Source: an uncultured Clostridium sp. (lineage in GTDB: Bacteria; Bacillota; Clostridia; TANB77; CAG-508). From it: a stretch of DNA of 61,888 nt. Below are positions 30,637 to 41,135 of the stretch, one piece after another. Both the position numbers and the translations under genes were made by a program. A model generated the notes under the pieces. The model ran no database searches. It saw nothing but the letters and a program-made list of their open reading frames with translations, and was not told where the DNA came from. Within the stretch, counting starts at the first letter, position 1. Every line of letters starts with the position of its first letter. Where the stretch lies: contig CAOKLQ010000010.1 in NCBI GenBank assembly GCA_948469315.1, forward strand, positions 1 through 61,888. The letters are read 5' to 3'.

Positions 30637-33297
30637 TTAATTTGTAGTATTTCCTGTTGTATTACTAATTGTATTTCCTGTTGTATTTGCGGATGTATCT
30701 TTTTTGTTCACTGTTATTATTATTTTTGATTTTTCATCTACTAAAGTATCTGCTTTTATACTTTGTTTTAATACAACTCCATCATCTTTACTTGTATCTT
30801 CATCATATTTTACTTCAACTGTTAAATTTAATTTTTCTAATTTAGATTTAGCGGAAGCTAATGTTTCTCCTATAACATTTGGTACTTTAACTGATGTTGC
30901 TACAGGAACTTGTGGTTCTTCTACAACTGGTGCTGTGTGTACATCACAGACTTCTGTTGGTACCCCCGATGTACTAGAATAATTAGAATTCCATAGTTTT
31001 CCATTAAACTTTTCTTCTTTTTGTGGTTTTCCACCAAATCTTCTTTTTTCTTGTTCAGGACAAAACTGGGTTGCTATTTTACGAGTTTCCATACATATTG
31101 AAAGTTCTGATGCTTCAACACAAGAATCTGTTGGTTCTGTTCCTTTTATAAATATATCTGTTACTTTATTTGCACATGTTGAATTTGCAAGTAATCCTGT
31201 ATTTTTACATATTGTAGCAGATACTATTCCATTTGGCTCATCAAATGTTTTCTTTTCTAAACCTTTATGTATATCTTTGAAAATCGCATCACTAATTCTT
31301 AAAGCTGGATTTCCATTTGAATAATGTACTGTTTCATTATCATCATACCCATACCAAGTTGCAGCTGTATAATATGGTGTAAATTCGCAAAGCCATCTAT
31401 CAAAATCATCATTTGTTGTACCAGTTTTTGCACATACATCAATTCCAGATATAGCACAAGCCCTTGCTGTACCACTAGATCCTTTTACTGGCTGTGTAAG
31501 AATACTTTTTGTTACATATGCTGCTTGCTGAGATAATACTCTTGTTTTTTCATGTGAACTTTCTATTACAGTATTTCCCTTTGTATCTTCAACTTTTGTG
31601 TAAAAAGCAGGTTTTATATATTCTCCATCATTTGCAATTGTTGCATATGCTCCTGCCATTTCAAGTGGGCTTATACCTTTTGTAAGACCTCCTAATGCAA
31701 TTGATAATGTCTCATCATTTGCACCTTTACTTTCTTTTGCTGAAACAGTTGATGTTATACCCATTTTTTCCATATATTCTAAAGATTTTTGAGGTGTAAG
31801 TTCTGTCATTATTTTTAATGGAATTATATTTTGAGATACTTCTATTGCATCTCTTACTGTAGATAGTCCTTTATATCCTAAGTAGTAATTTTTAGGTTTA
31901 TATCTTCCATTTTCAAATGTTGTTTCACAATCATCATAAACTGTTGCAGCTGTTATTATTTTTTCTTCTATTGCTGGTGCTATAACTGCTATTGGTTTCA
32001 TTGATGAACCAGTTTGCCTTGTAGATTGTGTTGCTCTATTTAATCCATATGTATAAGAATCTTCCCCTAAACCTCCTACAGTTCCTACAACATTTCCTGT
32101 TCTATGGTCTATTATTACCATCGCAGCTTGAGAATGTTTATATTCTCCTGTCTCTTCATCTTTATTTTTTCTAGATTTTACTCTATATTTATCTTTTAAA
32201 AATTCTTCTTCCATTCTTTTTTGAATATTTGAATCTTGTGTTGTATATATTTTGTAACCTTTTGTATATAGTTGTATTTCTGCCATTTCAGCACTCCAAC
32301 CATTTTTATTCATAAGATCTTGTTTTGCTTGTTGAAGAGCTGCTGTTGTATGATAAGAGTGTCCTGCAGTTGATGCAATATTTCCTTTTTGGAATTTTAG
32401 TCCATCTTTAACCTCTTGCATTGCTACATTATATTCTTCTTCAGTTTCAATGTAACCTAATTCTTTCATTTTATTTAAAACAGTTTCTGTTCTTCTTATT
32501 ATTTTATCTTTTTGCTCTTTATCCTCACTAAATGGCTTATATAAACTTGGCGAATTATTTATTCCAGCTAAATATGCTGATTCTGCTAAACTAAGCTGGC
32601 TTGCAGATTTACTAAAATATAATTGTGAAGCCATTTCAACACCATATGCTTGGCCTCCTAGTCCTATTAGATTTAAGTATAACTCAAGTATTTGTTCTTT
32701 TGTAAGCATTTGTTCTACTTGGTATGCTTTAGACATCTCTTTTACTTTTCTTAAAATACCTGCTAAACCTGATCTATCTTTATCTTGAGTTAGATTTTTA
32801 ACTAATTGTTGAGTTATAGTACTTCCTCCAAAAGAAGAACTTCCTCCTTTAAAAGCATAATTAACAGTTGCAGCAGCTGTTCTTTTTATATCTACACCAT
32901 GATGATCATAAAATCTTTCATCTTCTATTGCAACAAATGCTTTTGGTAGATATTTTGCCATTTCTCCAAATGTTATTACCTTTCTTTTTTCATCTTTTGA
33001 AAGTTCTGCTATTAAATTTCCATCTTTATCATATACAGTTGCATTCATACTATTTACTGTTAAATCTTCTTTACTTATTTTAAAGTCTTCTCCAAATAAT
33101 CCAAAAAACGCTCCTGCAAGTATCCCTACTGCTATTATACATAATAATACAAATACAATTATTGATATCTTTAATACTTTTTTTAATTTTTGATGTTTAT
33201 TCCAAAAGCCACCTTGCTTTTTCTTTTTATTTTTATTACTTTTCTTAAATTGTGGCTTATTTTTTGTTAATGGTTTTTTTGTTTTATTTTCAGACAT
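30637..33297 (-). CDS. Class A penicillin-binding protein (transglycosylase-transpeptidase) with PASTA domain
   Basis: 886 residues. A basic Lys-rich cytoplasmic tail and one membrane helix (about 45-68) lead to a GT51 domain with AIEDERFYDHHGVD (catalytic Glu) and GGSTITQQLVKNL. The transpeptidase has TGSSMKP (Ser-x-x-Lys), SQN (Ser-x-Asn) and AKTGTTN (Lys-Thr-Gly). One PASTA domain (VPNVIGETLASAKSKLEKLNL) and an Asn/Thr-rich tail close the protein. Builds peptidoglycan at the outer face of the membrane. Confidence 0.95.
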   Translation of the reverse strand: MSENKTKKPLTKNKPQFKKSNKNKKKKQGGFWNKHQKLKKVLKISIIVFVLLCIIAVGILAGAFFGLFGEDFKISKEDLTVNSMNATVYDKDGNLIAELSKDEKRKVITFGEMAKYLPKAFVAIEDERFYDHHGVDIKRTAAATVNYAFKGGSSSFGGSTITQQLVKNLTQDKDRSGLAGILRKVKEMSKAYQVEQMLTKEQILELYLNLIGLGGQAYGVEMASQLYFSKSASQLSLAESAYLAGINNSPSLYKPFSEDKEQKDKIIRRTETVLNKMKELGYIETEEEYNVAMQEVKDGLKFQKGNIASTAGHSYHTTAALQQAKQDLMNKNGWSAEMAEIQLYTKGYKIYTTQDSNIQKRMEEEFLKDKYRVKSRKNKDEETGEYKHSQAAMVIIDHRTGNVVGTVGGLGEDSYTYGLNRATQSTRQTGSSMKPIAVIAPAIEEKIITAATVYDDCETTFENGRYKPKNYYLGYKGLSTVRDAIEVSQNIIPLKIMTELTPQKSLEYMEKMGITSTVSAKESKGANDETLSIALGGLTKGISPLEMAGAYATIANDGEYIKPAFYTKVEDTKGNTVIESSHEKTRVLSQQAAYVTKSILTQPVKGSSGTARACAISGIDVCAKTGTTNDDFDRWLCEFTPYYTAATWYGYDDNETVHYSNGNPALRISDAIFKDIHKGLEKKTFDEPNGIVSATICKNTGLLANSTCANKVTDIFIKGTEPTDSCVEASELSICMETRKIATQFCPEQEKRRFGGKPQKEEKFNGKLWNSNYSSTSGVPTEVCDVHTAPVVEEPQVPVATSVKVPNVIGETLASAKSKLEKLNLTVEVKYDEDTSKDDGVVLKQSIKADTLVDEKSKIIITVNKKDTSANTTGNTISNTTGNTTN

Positions 33298-33354
33298 ATT
33301 TTAGCCCTCCTTAGATTAATAAAATATAACAAAGTTATTATATTACAAAAACAA

Positions 33355-33395
33355 AAAAAGATAAAGAGTTTTTACAAAAACTCTTTATCTTTTTT
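33355..33395 (-). terminator. Intrinsic terminator after the 33409 gene
   Basis: AAAGATAAAGAGTTTTT and AAAAACTCTTTATCTTT form a long perfect stem with a short ACA-type loop, flanked by T runs. Confidence 0.9.
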
Positions 33396-33408
33396 TGTTA
33401 TGTTTGTT

Positions 33409-33747
33409 TTATCTTGGGTAATTTGTTTCAAAATCTACCCAAGACGGAATTTTTCCTTCACTTATAGGATATTTTTGGCTTGTTCCATCTTTTAAATTTA
33501 AAATTATCAAGCCATAATCCTCTCCATTCGAAGCATACATGCTTTCTCTATATACATATACTTCATATGGATTCCAGTTATCATCAATATCAAACTTATG
33601 ATCCCCTAATATAACTGTAGGATATTTTCTACGTATCGTTCTTAATACATCTCTTCCATTTACATATGATGTAACATAATATATACGATTTTGCACAAGT
33701 TTTGGAAGTTCACCTTCTTCTTGGATAAAATATCCTGGAATATACAA
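33409..33747 (-). CDS. Orphan protein, 112 residues, unknown
   Basis: Starts at a TTG after AAGGGAGAG. The product is rich in Tyr, Trp and acidic residues (KLVQNRIYYVTSYVNGRDVL, DIDDNWNPYEVYVYRES) and looks like a small soluble beta-rich protein. No family recognised. It follows the 68-residue gene at 33759 by 11 bases and shares its terminator. It belongs to a set of small standalone orphan genes in this window with slightly higher GC than their neighbours. Confidence 0.6.
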   Translation of the reverse strand: MYIPGYFIQEEGELPKLVQNRIYYVTSYVNGRDVLRTIRRKYPTVILGDHKFDIDDNWNPYEVYVYRESMYASNGEDYGLIILNLKDGTSQKYPISEGKIPSWVDFETNYPR

Positions 33748-33758
33748 AGAACTCTCCC

Positions 33759-33965
33759 TTATATGGGAGAATTCTCTTTTGTGCTTATTATTACTTTGTA
33801 GCCACCCTTTATTTTGGTGGCGTCTGGGACAATTTTAGCTGGATTCCACTTACTCTCTGGTAAAGATACTCCATGTGCTTCATCCACTTTCATTTTTTGA
33901 AATTCAGCTTCCATTTCAGTAAAGCCCTTATTTTTATCCCACCTTTTTGTAAATTCACTTGTCAT
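33759..33965 (-). CDS. Orphan protein, 68 residues, unknown
   Basis: GGAGG precedes the ATG. A helical, charged N-terminal half (KRWDKNKGFTEMEAEFQKMK) is followed by a short strand-rich part (KGGYKVIISTKENSP). No domain is recognised. It forms a two-gene unit with the 112-residue gene downstream and lies between uvrA and the penicillin-binding protein gene. Confidence 0.55.
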   Translation of the reverse strand: MTSEFTKRWDKNKGFTEMEAEFQKMKVDEAHGVSLPESKWNPAKIVPDATKIKGGYKVIISTKENSPI

Positions 33966-34081
33966 ATCCTTAACCTCCTAAAAAATTTTTTTATTGTTGG
34001 CGTGCTTAGTTGTATAAAGCACTTTTATATCACTTATATCTAAATTATATCATATTTTACATAATATTGCAAATACATATT

Positions 34082-36921
34082 TTATTTTAAATATTTTTTT
34101 AAAAACCTTCCTGTATGGCTTTGTTCATTTTTACAGATTTGTTCTGGCGAACCTACTGCTACTACTTGGCCTCCGGCTATTACCGCCTTCTGGTCCTAAG
34201 TCTATTATATAATCACTTGTTTTAATTAGATCTAAGTTGTGTTCTATTACTACTATACTATTTCCTGTATCAACTAACCTTTGCAAAATGTCCACTAATC
34301 TATGTACATCTGCTATGTGAAGTCCTGTTGTTGGCTCGTCCAAAATATATAGTGTTTTTCCTGTTGCTTTTTTTGATAGTTCTGTTGCAAGTTTTACTCT
34401 TTGTGCTTCTCCTCCAGAAAGTGTTGTTGATGGTTGTCCTAGTTTTATATATCCTAGTCCTACATCATATAATGTTTGTATTTTACTTTTTATTCTTGGT
34501 ATTTTATCGAAAAACTCTAATGATTCTTCTACTGTCATGTCTAATACATCTGCTATACTTTTTCCTTTATATTTTACTTCTAATGTTTCGTAATTATATC
34601 TTGTTCCCTTACATACCTCACATGGTACATATACATCTGCTAAAAATTGCATTTCTATTTTATGCATACCATCTCCATTGCAGCTTTCACATCTTCCTCC
34701 TGCTACATTAAAGCTAAATCTTCCTTTTGCATATCCTCTTAATTTTGCTTCTTTAGTTTGGGCAAAAATATCTCTTATTAAATCAAATACTCCTGTATAT
34801 GTTGCAGGGTTTGAACGCGGTGTTCTTCCTATTGGAGATTGATCTATATTTATTATTTTATCTATATTTTGAAGCCCCTTCACTTCTTTGCATTTTCCAG
34901 GTTTTAAATTTGAGCCATTTAGCTGCTTTGCAACTGTTTTATATAGTATTTCATTTATAAGTGTTGATTTTCCTGAACCTGACACCCCTGTTACACATGT
35001 AAATACTCCAAGTGGAATGTCTACGCTTACGTTTTTTAAGTTATTTTGCGTTGCTCCTTTTATTTGTATTACCTTACTTTTTAAATGCTTTCTTCTTGTT
35101 TTTGGCACTTCTATTTTCTTTGCTCCACTTAAGTATTGCCCTGTTATAGATTGTTTTATATTTTTTATTTGCTCTGCTGTTCCTTGAGCTAAAACATTTC
35201 CTCCATGCACTCCCGCTCCTGGACCAATATCTATTATCTGATCTGCTGCATACATTGTGTCTTCATCATGTTCTACTACTATTAATGTATTTCCTAAGTC
35301 TCTTAATTTTTTTAATGTTGCAATTAATTTATCATTATCTCTTTGGTGAAGTCCTATACTTGGCTCATCTAATATGTATAAAACTCCTGTAAGTCCTGAA
35401 CCTATTTGTGTTGCGAGTCTAATTCTTTGTGCTTCTCCTCCAGATAATGTTCCTGAGTTTCTTGATAATGTTAGGTATTCTAGTCCTACATCTATTAAAA
35501 ATTGCAACCTTGAGTCTATTTCTGTTAATATTAATTTTGCTATCATTATTTCTTGGTTTGTTAATTTTAGATTACTTAGATATTCTTTCATTTCTTTTAT
35601 CGACATATTAGTTAATTCATTTATGTTTTTATCTCCAATTTTTACCCAAAGAATCTCTGGCTTTAGTCTTGCCCCATTGCATTCGTAGCAATCAGACTCA
35701 CTCATATACATTTCATAAAATTGTCTCATTCCATTAGATTTCGTTTCTCTATGGCGTCTTTCTAATGTTGGGATTACTCCTTCAAATGGAGCTTTGAATT
35801 TTCTTGTTCCTGCATAAGATGTATATTCAAAATCTATTTCATCTTTTCCTGTTCCATATAATATTTTTTCTAAAAATTCTCTTGGCAATTTTTTTATTGG
35901 TTTATTTATATCTACTCCATAATGTTTTCCTATACTTTCAAAATACATTTTGGCCATTGTTTCACTTTTTTTCATTGTGCTTGCACCAAAAGCCTTTACT
36001 CCATCATATAGTGTTTTATTTTTATCTGGAATTATTAAATCTTCGTCCATTTTTAACAAATATCCTATACCTGTACATGCTGGGCATGCTCCTTGTGGAT
36101 TATTAAATGAAAACATTCTTGGAGAAAGTTCTGGAAAACTAAATCCACATGTTGGACAAGCATAATTTGCACTATATAATACTTCTTTACTGTTTTTGTT
36201 TGAACCGAAAAATCTCTACTGTAACTAATTTATCTGCATACTTCATTGCAATTTCTACAGATTCTGCAAGTCTACTTCTAATATCTTCTTTTATAACTAA
36301 TCTATCTACCACTAAATCTATATTATGTTTTTTTGTTTTGCTTAACTTTATTTCATCTGATAATTCTACTATTTCACCATCAATTTTTGCTCTTACAAAT
36401 CCGTTTTTTTGATATTCTTCTATTTGTTTTACAAATTCTCCTTTTCTTGCTCTTACAACAGGTGCTAGAATTTGAATTCTTGTTCCTTCTTCTAGTTTTA
36501 AAATATTATCTATTATTTGATCTATACTTTGTTTTTCTATTTTTTTATGGCAATTTGGGCAATATGGCACTCCTATTCTTGCATATAATAAACGTATATA
36601 ATCATATATTTCTGTAACTGTTCCAACTGTTGAACGTGGATTTTTTGATGTTGTTTTTTGATCTATAGATATTGCAGGGGAAAGTCCTTCTATTGCCCCA
36701 ACATTTGGTTTTTGCATTACTCCTAAAAATTGCCTTGCATATGAAGATAGGCTCTCTACATATCTTCTTTGTCCTTCTGCATATAATGTATCAAATGCTA
36801 AGGACGACTTTCCAGAACCTGAGAGTCCTGTTATCACTACTAATTTATCTCTTGGTATTGTTAAATTTATATTTTTTAAGTTATGTTCTTTTGCTCCCTT
36901 AATTACAATTTCATTGTTCAT
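34082..36921 (-). CDS. uvrA: UvrABC excinuclease subunit A, two CGG +1 sites
   Basis: Damage-recognition ATPase of nucleotide excision repair. First half has [15 protein letters not shown] (Walker A) and the Cys pair CPNC. At 36205-36207 the codons TTT-CGG-TTC break the frame; skipping C gives [17 protein letters not shown] and enters the rest of the protein with [38 protein letters not shown] and the zinc finger CESCNGDG. At 34173-34175, AGC-CGG-AGG breaks it again; skipping C gives [15 protein letters not shown] and the canonical [12 protein letters not shown] end with TAA at 34082-34084. About 945 residues in all, normal for UvrA. Confidence 0.95.
34173..34175 (-). other. In-frame CGG, +1 site 2 of uvrA
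   Basis: Context AGC-CGG-AGG. Skipping C gives AGC-GGA-GGC (Ser-Gly-Gly) and restores the family C-terminus. Confidence 0.9.
36205..36207 (-). other. In-frame CGG, +1 site 1 of uvrA
   Basis: Context TTT-CGG-TTC. Skipping C gives TTT-GGT-TCA (Phe-Gly-Ser). Without it a stop follows five codons later. Confidence 0.92.
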
Positions 36922-36982
36922 TTTTATTCCCCCTATAGAAAAATATTATACAATATTTATAAAAATAAAACAAGCGTTTTTA

Positions 36983-37011
36983 TTGTTTTTTATATTAAAT
37001 TGTGTTATAAT
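36983..37011 (+). promoter_or_regulatory. Sigma-A-type promoter of the 37048 gene
   Basis: TTGTTT, a 17-base spacer and TATAAT, with TGTG just before the -10 box; an AAGGAGG ribosome site follows before ATG 37048. Confidence 0.7.
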
Positions 37012-37047
37012 TGTTTAAGTTTTATTAACACTAAGGAGGTTTTGTTT

Positions 37048-37362
37048 ATGATTAGTTTTTCAGCTATGCTCGCTCGGTCAAAAAGAACATTTCCTTCACA
37101 CAAAAAGTTACTTGTTCGTGTGAAGAAATCTCCGTCAAATCCTTTTTGTTCATCAATTTTCGAAAAAATGATTTTCCAAATGGATTCATATCCAGAATAT
37201 GAACTTTACATTCACAAAAGAGATAATTATTTAACTCTAACTCTTAAATCTCCAAAAATAAAAAGAGTTGAGGGCAGTAAAATACCCTTAGATGATAAAC
37301 TTTGGATTGAATTATTTTTTGTTTTTGATTTTGTAAAAGTTGTGAAAAAAAAGGATTTATAG
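37048..37362 (+). CDS. Orphan basic protein, 104 residues, CGG read as Arg
   Basis: Good promoter, AAGGAGG and a strong terminator frame this single gene. The product is basic at its start (ARSKRTFPSHKKLLVRVKKSP) and hydrophobic at its end (WIELFFVFDFVKVV). No family recognised. Codon 10 (37075-37077) is CGG and must be arginine to keep the frame; a +1 skip gives a stop after about 24 residues. Codons such as CTC, TCG and CGG are unlike those of the neighbours, suggesting transfer from a higher-GC genome. Confidence 0.6.
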   Translation: MISFSAMLARSKRTFPSHKKLLVRVKKSPSNPFCSSIFEKMIFQMDSYPEYELYIHKRDNYLTLTLKSPKIKRVEGSKIPLDDKLWIELFFVFDFVKVVKKKDL

Positions 37363-37367
37363 TATGT

Positions 37368-37397
37368 TTTAAGGCATCCTAAATTAGGATGCCTTTT
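37368..37397 (+). terminator. Intrinsic terminator of the 37048 gene
   Basis: AAGGCATCCTAA / TTAGGATGCCTT stem followed by T7. Confidence 0.9.
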
Positions 37398-37466
37398 TTT
37401 AAAGTTCTCCTAAAAAAGGAGAACTTTCTGTAGAAGATAATTATGGGAATTGTTAGAATTCGTTTT

Positions 37467-38075
37467 TTAGCGGATTTTAAGTTCTAATACAAATTGAAGT
37501 ACTGAGTCATTTTTTAAAGTAAGTCTTGAAATTTTTAGAAAACTCGTTGGTACTCCATATTTGTTAAATGTTTTACTACTCTCTAACTTTTGGGTAACTT
37601 TTTTGTAAATTTCCTTCATATTATTTTTTATATATTGTATTGTATCTTCTTCCCATGTAGTTACAATATTTATATCAATATAGATAAAATCAAAAGTACT
37701 TTTATCGATATTTTCTGGAATTCTTACAAATGTTGGTTTTTCAATTTTTGTGATAAAGCGGTCAAGTCCTTCTGGCTTTTTGTGATACTCTATTTTAGTA
37801 TTTTCTATATAATTTACTAATTTATCTAGTGTATCTCCTTCTTTTAATTTACAAATTATTTTTATTGCTACATTAAAATTTTCACAAATTAATTTTCTAA
37901 TATCACGGTCATACCAAAAATCTCTTGCTCCAAGCATATGAACATTTAACAAACTTAGTTTTTCTACCTCTCCAATAGGAACTTTGCAATATATTCCTTC
38001 ATCATCAAAATAATATGCATATCCTCCTGCTTTTCTTAAAACATTATTCTTAATTTTCTCAAAGTCTTCCCGCAT
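37467..38075 (-). CDS. Orphan protein, 202 residues, CGG as second codon
   Basis: AAGGAGG lies before ATG 38075. The second codon is CGG (38070-38072), read as arginine; a +1 skip would end translation within about 12 codons. The product is a soluble alpha/beta protein with a repeated strand pattern (FVRIPENIDKSTFDFIYIDINIVTTWEEDT). I do not recognise a family. It is an isolated leftward gene between the 37048 gene and cysE. Confidence 0.6.
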   Translation of the reverse strand: MREDFEKIKNNVLRKAGGYAYYFDDEGIYCKVPIGEVEKLSLLNVHMLGARDFWYDRDIRKLICENFNVAIKIICKLKEGDTLDKLVNYIENTKIEYHKKPEGLDRFITKIEKPTFVRIPENIDKSTFDFIYIDINIVTTWEEDTIQYIKNNMKEIYKKVTQKLESSKTFNKYGVPTSFLKISRLTLKNDSVLQFVLELKIR

Positions 38076-38188
38076 GTAATACCTCCTTAAATAATTGGAG
38101 GCTATGAAACCTCCAAATTTATTTTTAATTTATTGGTTTCAAAAAATTTTTTTCATTATATCATATTTAACATAATATTGCAAATTTC

Positions 38189-38689
38189 TTAGTATTTTCC
38201 TACTACTGTTTTATCATCTTCCACATCTTTTAATACAATACTATTTGCACCTACTTTTACATTATTCCCTATTTTTATTGGTCCTAATATTTTTGCCCCA
38301 CAACCTATCATAACATTATTTCCTAAATCTGGATGTCTTTTATTTTTATCTTTTCCTGTTCCTCCCAATGTAACTCCATGATAAATTGTACAACCGTTTC
38401 CTATTGTTGTTGTCTCACCTATTACAATTCCCATACCATGGTCTATAAATAATCTCCTTCCTATTTTTGCTCCTGGATGAATTTCTATTCCAGTAAAAAA
38501 TCTTCCTAACTGAGATATAAGTCTTGCTATAAAGAAAAACCTATGATAATAGAAAAAATGTGCTATTTTATAAAATACTAATATATGAAAACCTTGATAC
38601 AAGAGTATAACCTCTAATATACTTCTTGCAGCTGGATCTTTATTTTGTATATTCTTTGCATCTTCATATAAACTTTTAAAAATTTTCAT
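38189..38689 (-). CDS. cysE: Serine O-acetyltransferase
   Basis: First step of cysteine synthesis from serine and acetyl-CoA. 166 residues, short but complete for Firmicutes CysE; the left-handed helix repeats ([62 protein letters not shown]) and HGVTLGG are clear. The catalytic His is in IDHGMG. No cysteine synthase gene is adjacent. Confidence 0.94.
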   Translation of the reverse strand: MKIFKSLYEDAKNIQNKDPAARSILEVILLYQGFHILVFYKIAHFFYYHRFFFIARLISQLGRFFTGIEIHPGAKIGRRLFIDHGMGIVIGETTTIGNGCTIYHGVTLGGTGKDKNKRHPDLGNNVMIGCGAKILGPIKIGNNVKVGANSIVLKDVEDDKTVVGKY

Positions 38690-38757
38690 AAAATCACCTA
38701 TTATATTTTATTAAATTAGTTATATTTTGATAATATTTTTAAATTGTTATTTTTATG

Positions 38758-38786
38758 TTTACTTTTTACAACAATAGTAGTATAAT
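38758..38786 (+). promoter_or_regulatory. Sigma-A-type promoter of the 38836 gene
   Basis: TTTACT, 17-base spacer, TATAAT, about 50 bases before the start codon. Confidence 0.6.
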
Positions 38787-38835
38787 ACTTCTGTTATTAT
38801 AAACTCGTTTTTATATGAAAGGAGGCTTCGATATT

Positions 38836-39039
38836 ATGGGAAATATATCTAGAAGCCAATGGTACAGGAAAAAAATTAGCAATTTTCTTAATTCTAACGA
38901 AAAAGAAATTTTTATCTTACTTTATGGTCGGGAGATAAAATACGTTGCTAAAAGATTCCAGGAGAAATTAACTATTACACCTGGTACTTGTGCCGGAATA
39001 ACTGATAATCGTAAAATTTGTCGATTATCTAAGAAATAA
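38836..39039 (+). CDS. Orphan basic protein, 67 residues, CGG read as Arg
   Basis: ATG 38836 follows AAAGGAGG. The product is very basic with a helical middle (SQWYRKKISNFLNSNEKE, VAKRFQEKLTI). In-frame CGG at 38929-38931 (YGREIKYV) needs to be arginine; a +1 skip gives TAA two codons later. No family recognised. A strong terminator follows. It lies just upstream of uvrB but has its own promoter and terminator. Confidence 0.55.
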   Translation: MGNISRSQWYRKKISNFLNSNEKEIFILLYGREIKYVAKRFQEKLTITPGTCAGITDNRKICRLSKK

Positions 39040-39042
39040 CTC

Positions 39043-39088
39043 TAAAGAGCATATTTGATTTGTACTGAACTCAAATATGCTCTTTTTA
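39043..39088 (+). terminator. Intrinsic terminator between the 38836 gene and uvrB
   Basis: AAAGAGCATATTTGA and TCAAATATGCTCTTT form a 15-pair stem followed by T runs, directly before the uvrB promoter. Confidence 0.9.
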
Positions 39089-39117
39089 TTGGATATTCTT
39101 TTATTTTATGATATAAT
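39089..39117 (+). promoter_or_regulatory. uvrB promoter
   Basis: TTGGAT, 17-base spacer, TATAAT, then AAGGAG before ATG 39151. I see no SOS box in this short leader. Confidence 0.75.
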
Positions 39118-39150
39118 AAAAAAAATAATTTAAGGAGATTATCATTAATT

Positions 39151-41109
39151 ATGTTTAAATTACACTCAGAATACAAGCCAACTGGCGATCAGCCACAAGC
39201 AATTGAATATTTATCAAAAGGAATTAGAGAAGGTAAAAAATTCCAAACTTTACTTGGAGTTACTCGGTTCTCGGAAAAACTTTTACAATGGCAAATATAA
39301 TTCAAAAAGTACAAAAACCAACTTTAGTTTTAGCTCATAATAAGACCTTAGCAGGACAACTATATTCCGAATTCAAAGAGTTTTTCCCAGAAAACAATGT
39401 GGAGTATTTTGTCTCTTACTACGACTATTATCAACCAGAAAGTTATTTGCCTCAAACAGATACTTATATTGAAAAAGACTCTTCTGTTAATGATGAAATC
39501 GATAAATTGCGTCACTCTGCTACACTTTCTTTGTTTGAAACAAGAGATGTTATTATTGTGGCTTCTGTTTCTTGTATTTATGGTTTGGGTGACCCTATAG
39601 ATTATCAAGAAATGATGCTTTCTTTAAGACCTGGTATGGATAAATCTAGAAACTTTATCTTAAAAAAACTTGTAAATATGCAATATACGAGAAATGAAAT
39701 AGATTTTAAAAGAGGAACTTTTAGGGCTAAAGGAGATACTTTAGAAATATATCCATCTTCGCAAAGTGAAAGTGCTGTTAGAGTTGAATTCTGGGGAGAT
39801 GAAATTGAAAAAATTTCTGAAATTAATCCTTTAACTGGTAAATCTATAGGAATACGAAAACATATTCTTATTCCTCCTGCTTCTCAATATGTTACAAGTA
39901 AAGAAAAATTAGATAGAGCAATTATTACTATTGAAGAAGAAATGAAAGCTCGTGTAGAATTTTTTAAATCTCAAGGAAAACTAATTGAAGCTCAAAGAAT
40001 TGAAGAACGTACAAATTTTGATATAGAGATGATGAAAGAAACTGGATTTTGTCAAGGAATTGAAAATTATTCAAGACATATAAGTCGGAAGAGAAGCTGG
40101 CTCTTCCCCATATACTTTATTTGACTATTTTCCAGATAACTTTTTACTTTTAATAGATGAATCTCATGCTACAATTCCTCAAGTTAGAGCTATGTATAAT
40201 GGAGATAAAGCTCGTAAAGATTCTTTAGTTAATTATGGATTTAGATTACCTTCCGCTTATGATAACAGACCTTTAAAATTTGAAGAATTTGAAAAAAGAA
40301 CTAATCAAGTAGTTTTTGTTAGTGCAACTCCTGCAGATTATGAAAAAGATCATTCTAAACAAAATGTTATAGAACAAATAATTAGACCTACTGGTCTTTT
40401 AGACCCTAAGATAGAAGTAAAACCTGTAACTAATCAAGTAGATGATTTGATTACTCAAATTAAACAAAGAGTCGAAAAAAATGAAAGAATTTTAGTAACA
40501 ACTCTAACTAAAAAAATGGCCGAAGATTTAACAGCATATCTAAAAAGTTTAGATATAAAAGTTAATTATATGCATTCAGACATAAAAGCATTAGAAAGAA
40601 TGGAAATAATTAGAAACCTTCGTTTAGGAGAATTTGATGTTTTAGTAGGGATTAACCTTTTAAGAGAAGGTTTGGATATTCCAGAAGTTTCACTTGTTGC
40701 AATACTAGATGCAGATAAAGAAGGGTTCTTACGTTCAGAGCGTTCTTTAATTCAAACAATAGGACGTGCGGCAAGAAATACAGATGGAACAGTTATAATG
40801 TATGCAGATGAATTAACTAATAGTATGGAAAAAGCCATTACAGAAACAAATAGAAGACGTAAAATCCAAGAAGCTTATAATAAAAAACATGGTATAACAC
40901 CACAAACTATAACAAAATCTATAAGAGAAACAATTAAAGCAACTATAGTAGAAGATATTTCTCAAGAATATAAAATAAATAAAGATGAAGATATTAAAGA
41001 TATTATTATAAGATTAACAGATGAAATGCTTAAAGCAGCAAGCGATATGGAATTTGAAAAGGCAGCAAGCTTAAGAGATAAAATTAAAGAATTAGAAAAA
41101 TTAGAGTAA
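39151..41109 (+). CDS. uvrB: UvrABC excinuclease subunit B, three CGG +1 sites
   Basis: The start [18 protein letters not shown] matches the family. Walker A is encoded as GVT-CGG-TTC-TCG-GAA; skipping C at 39265-39267 gives GGT-TCT-CGG, which puts a second CGG (39272-39274) in frame, and skipping that C gives [14 protein letters not shown]. The protein then runs through [13 protein letters not shown] (beta-hairpin) until AGT-CGG-AAG at 40086-40088; skipping C gives [20 protein letters not shown] and continues to LLIDESH, IGRAARN and the UVR motif [16 protein letters not shown]. About 651 residues, normal length. Three separate +1 events are needed for one working enzyme. Confidence 0.95.
39265..39267 (+). 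other. In-frame CGG, +1 site 1 of uvrB
   Basis: Context ACT-CGG-TTC; skipping C gives ACT-GGT-TCT (Thr-Gly-Ser) in Walker A. Confidence 0.92.
39272..39274 (+). other. In-frame CGG, +1 site 2 of uvrB
   Basis: In the frame entered at site 1, context TCT-CGG-AAA; skipping C gives TCT-GGA-AAA-ACT (Ser-Gly-Lys-Thr). Confidence 0.92.
40086..40088 (+). other. In-frame CGG, +1 site 3 of uvrB
   Basis: Context AGT-CGG-AAG; skipping C gives AGT-GGA-AGA (Ser-Gly-Arg) at the conserved GREAG motif. Confidence 0.92.
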
Positions 41110-41135
41110 TTTCTAATCTTTCTAATTCTTTTACA

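Noticed and set aside
36883..37047. N-terminal extension of the 37048 gene from an upstream ATG
   Set aside because: The extension would cover the promoter and the AAGGAGG site; the ATG at 37048 has both at correct spacing.
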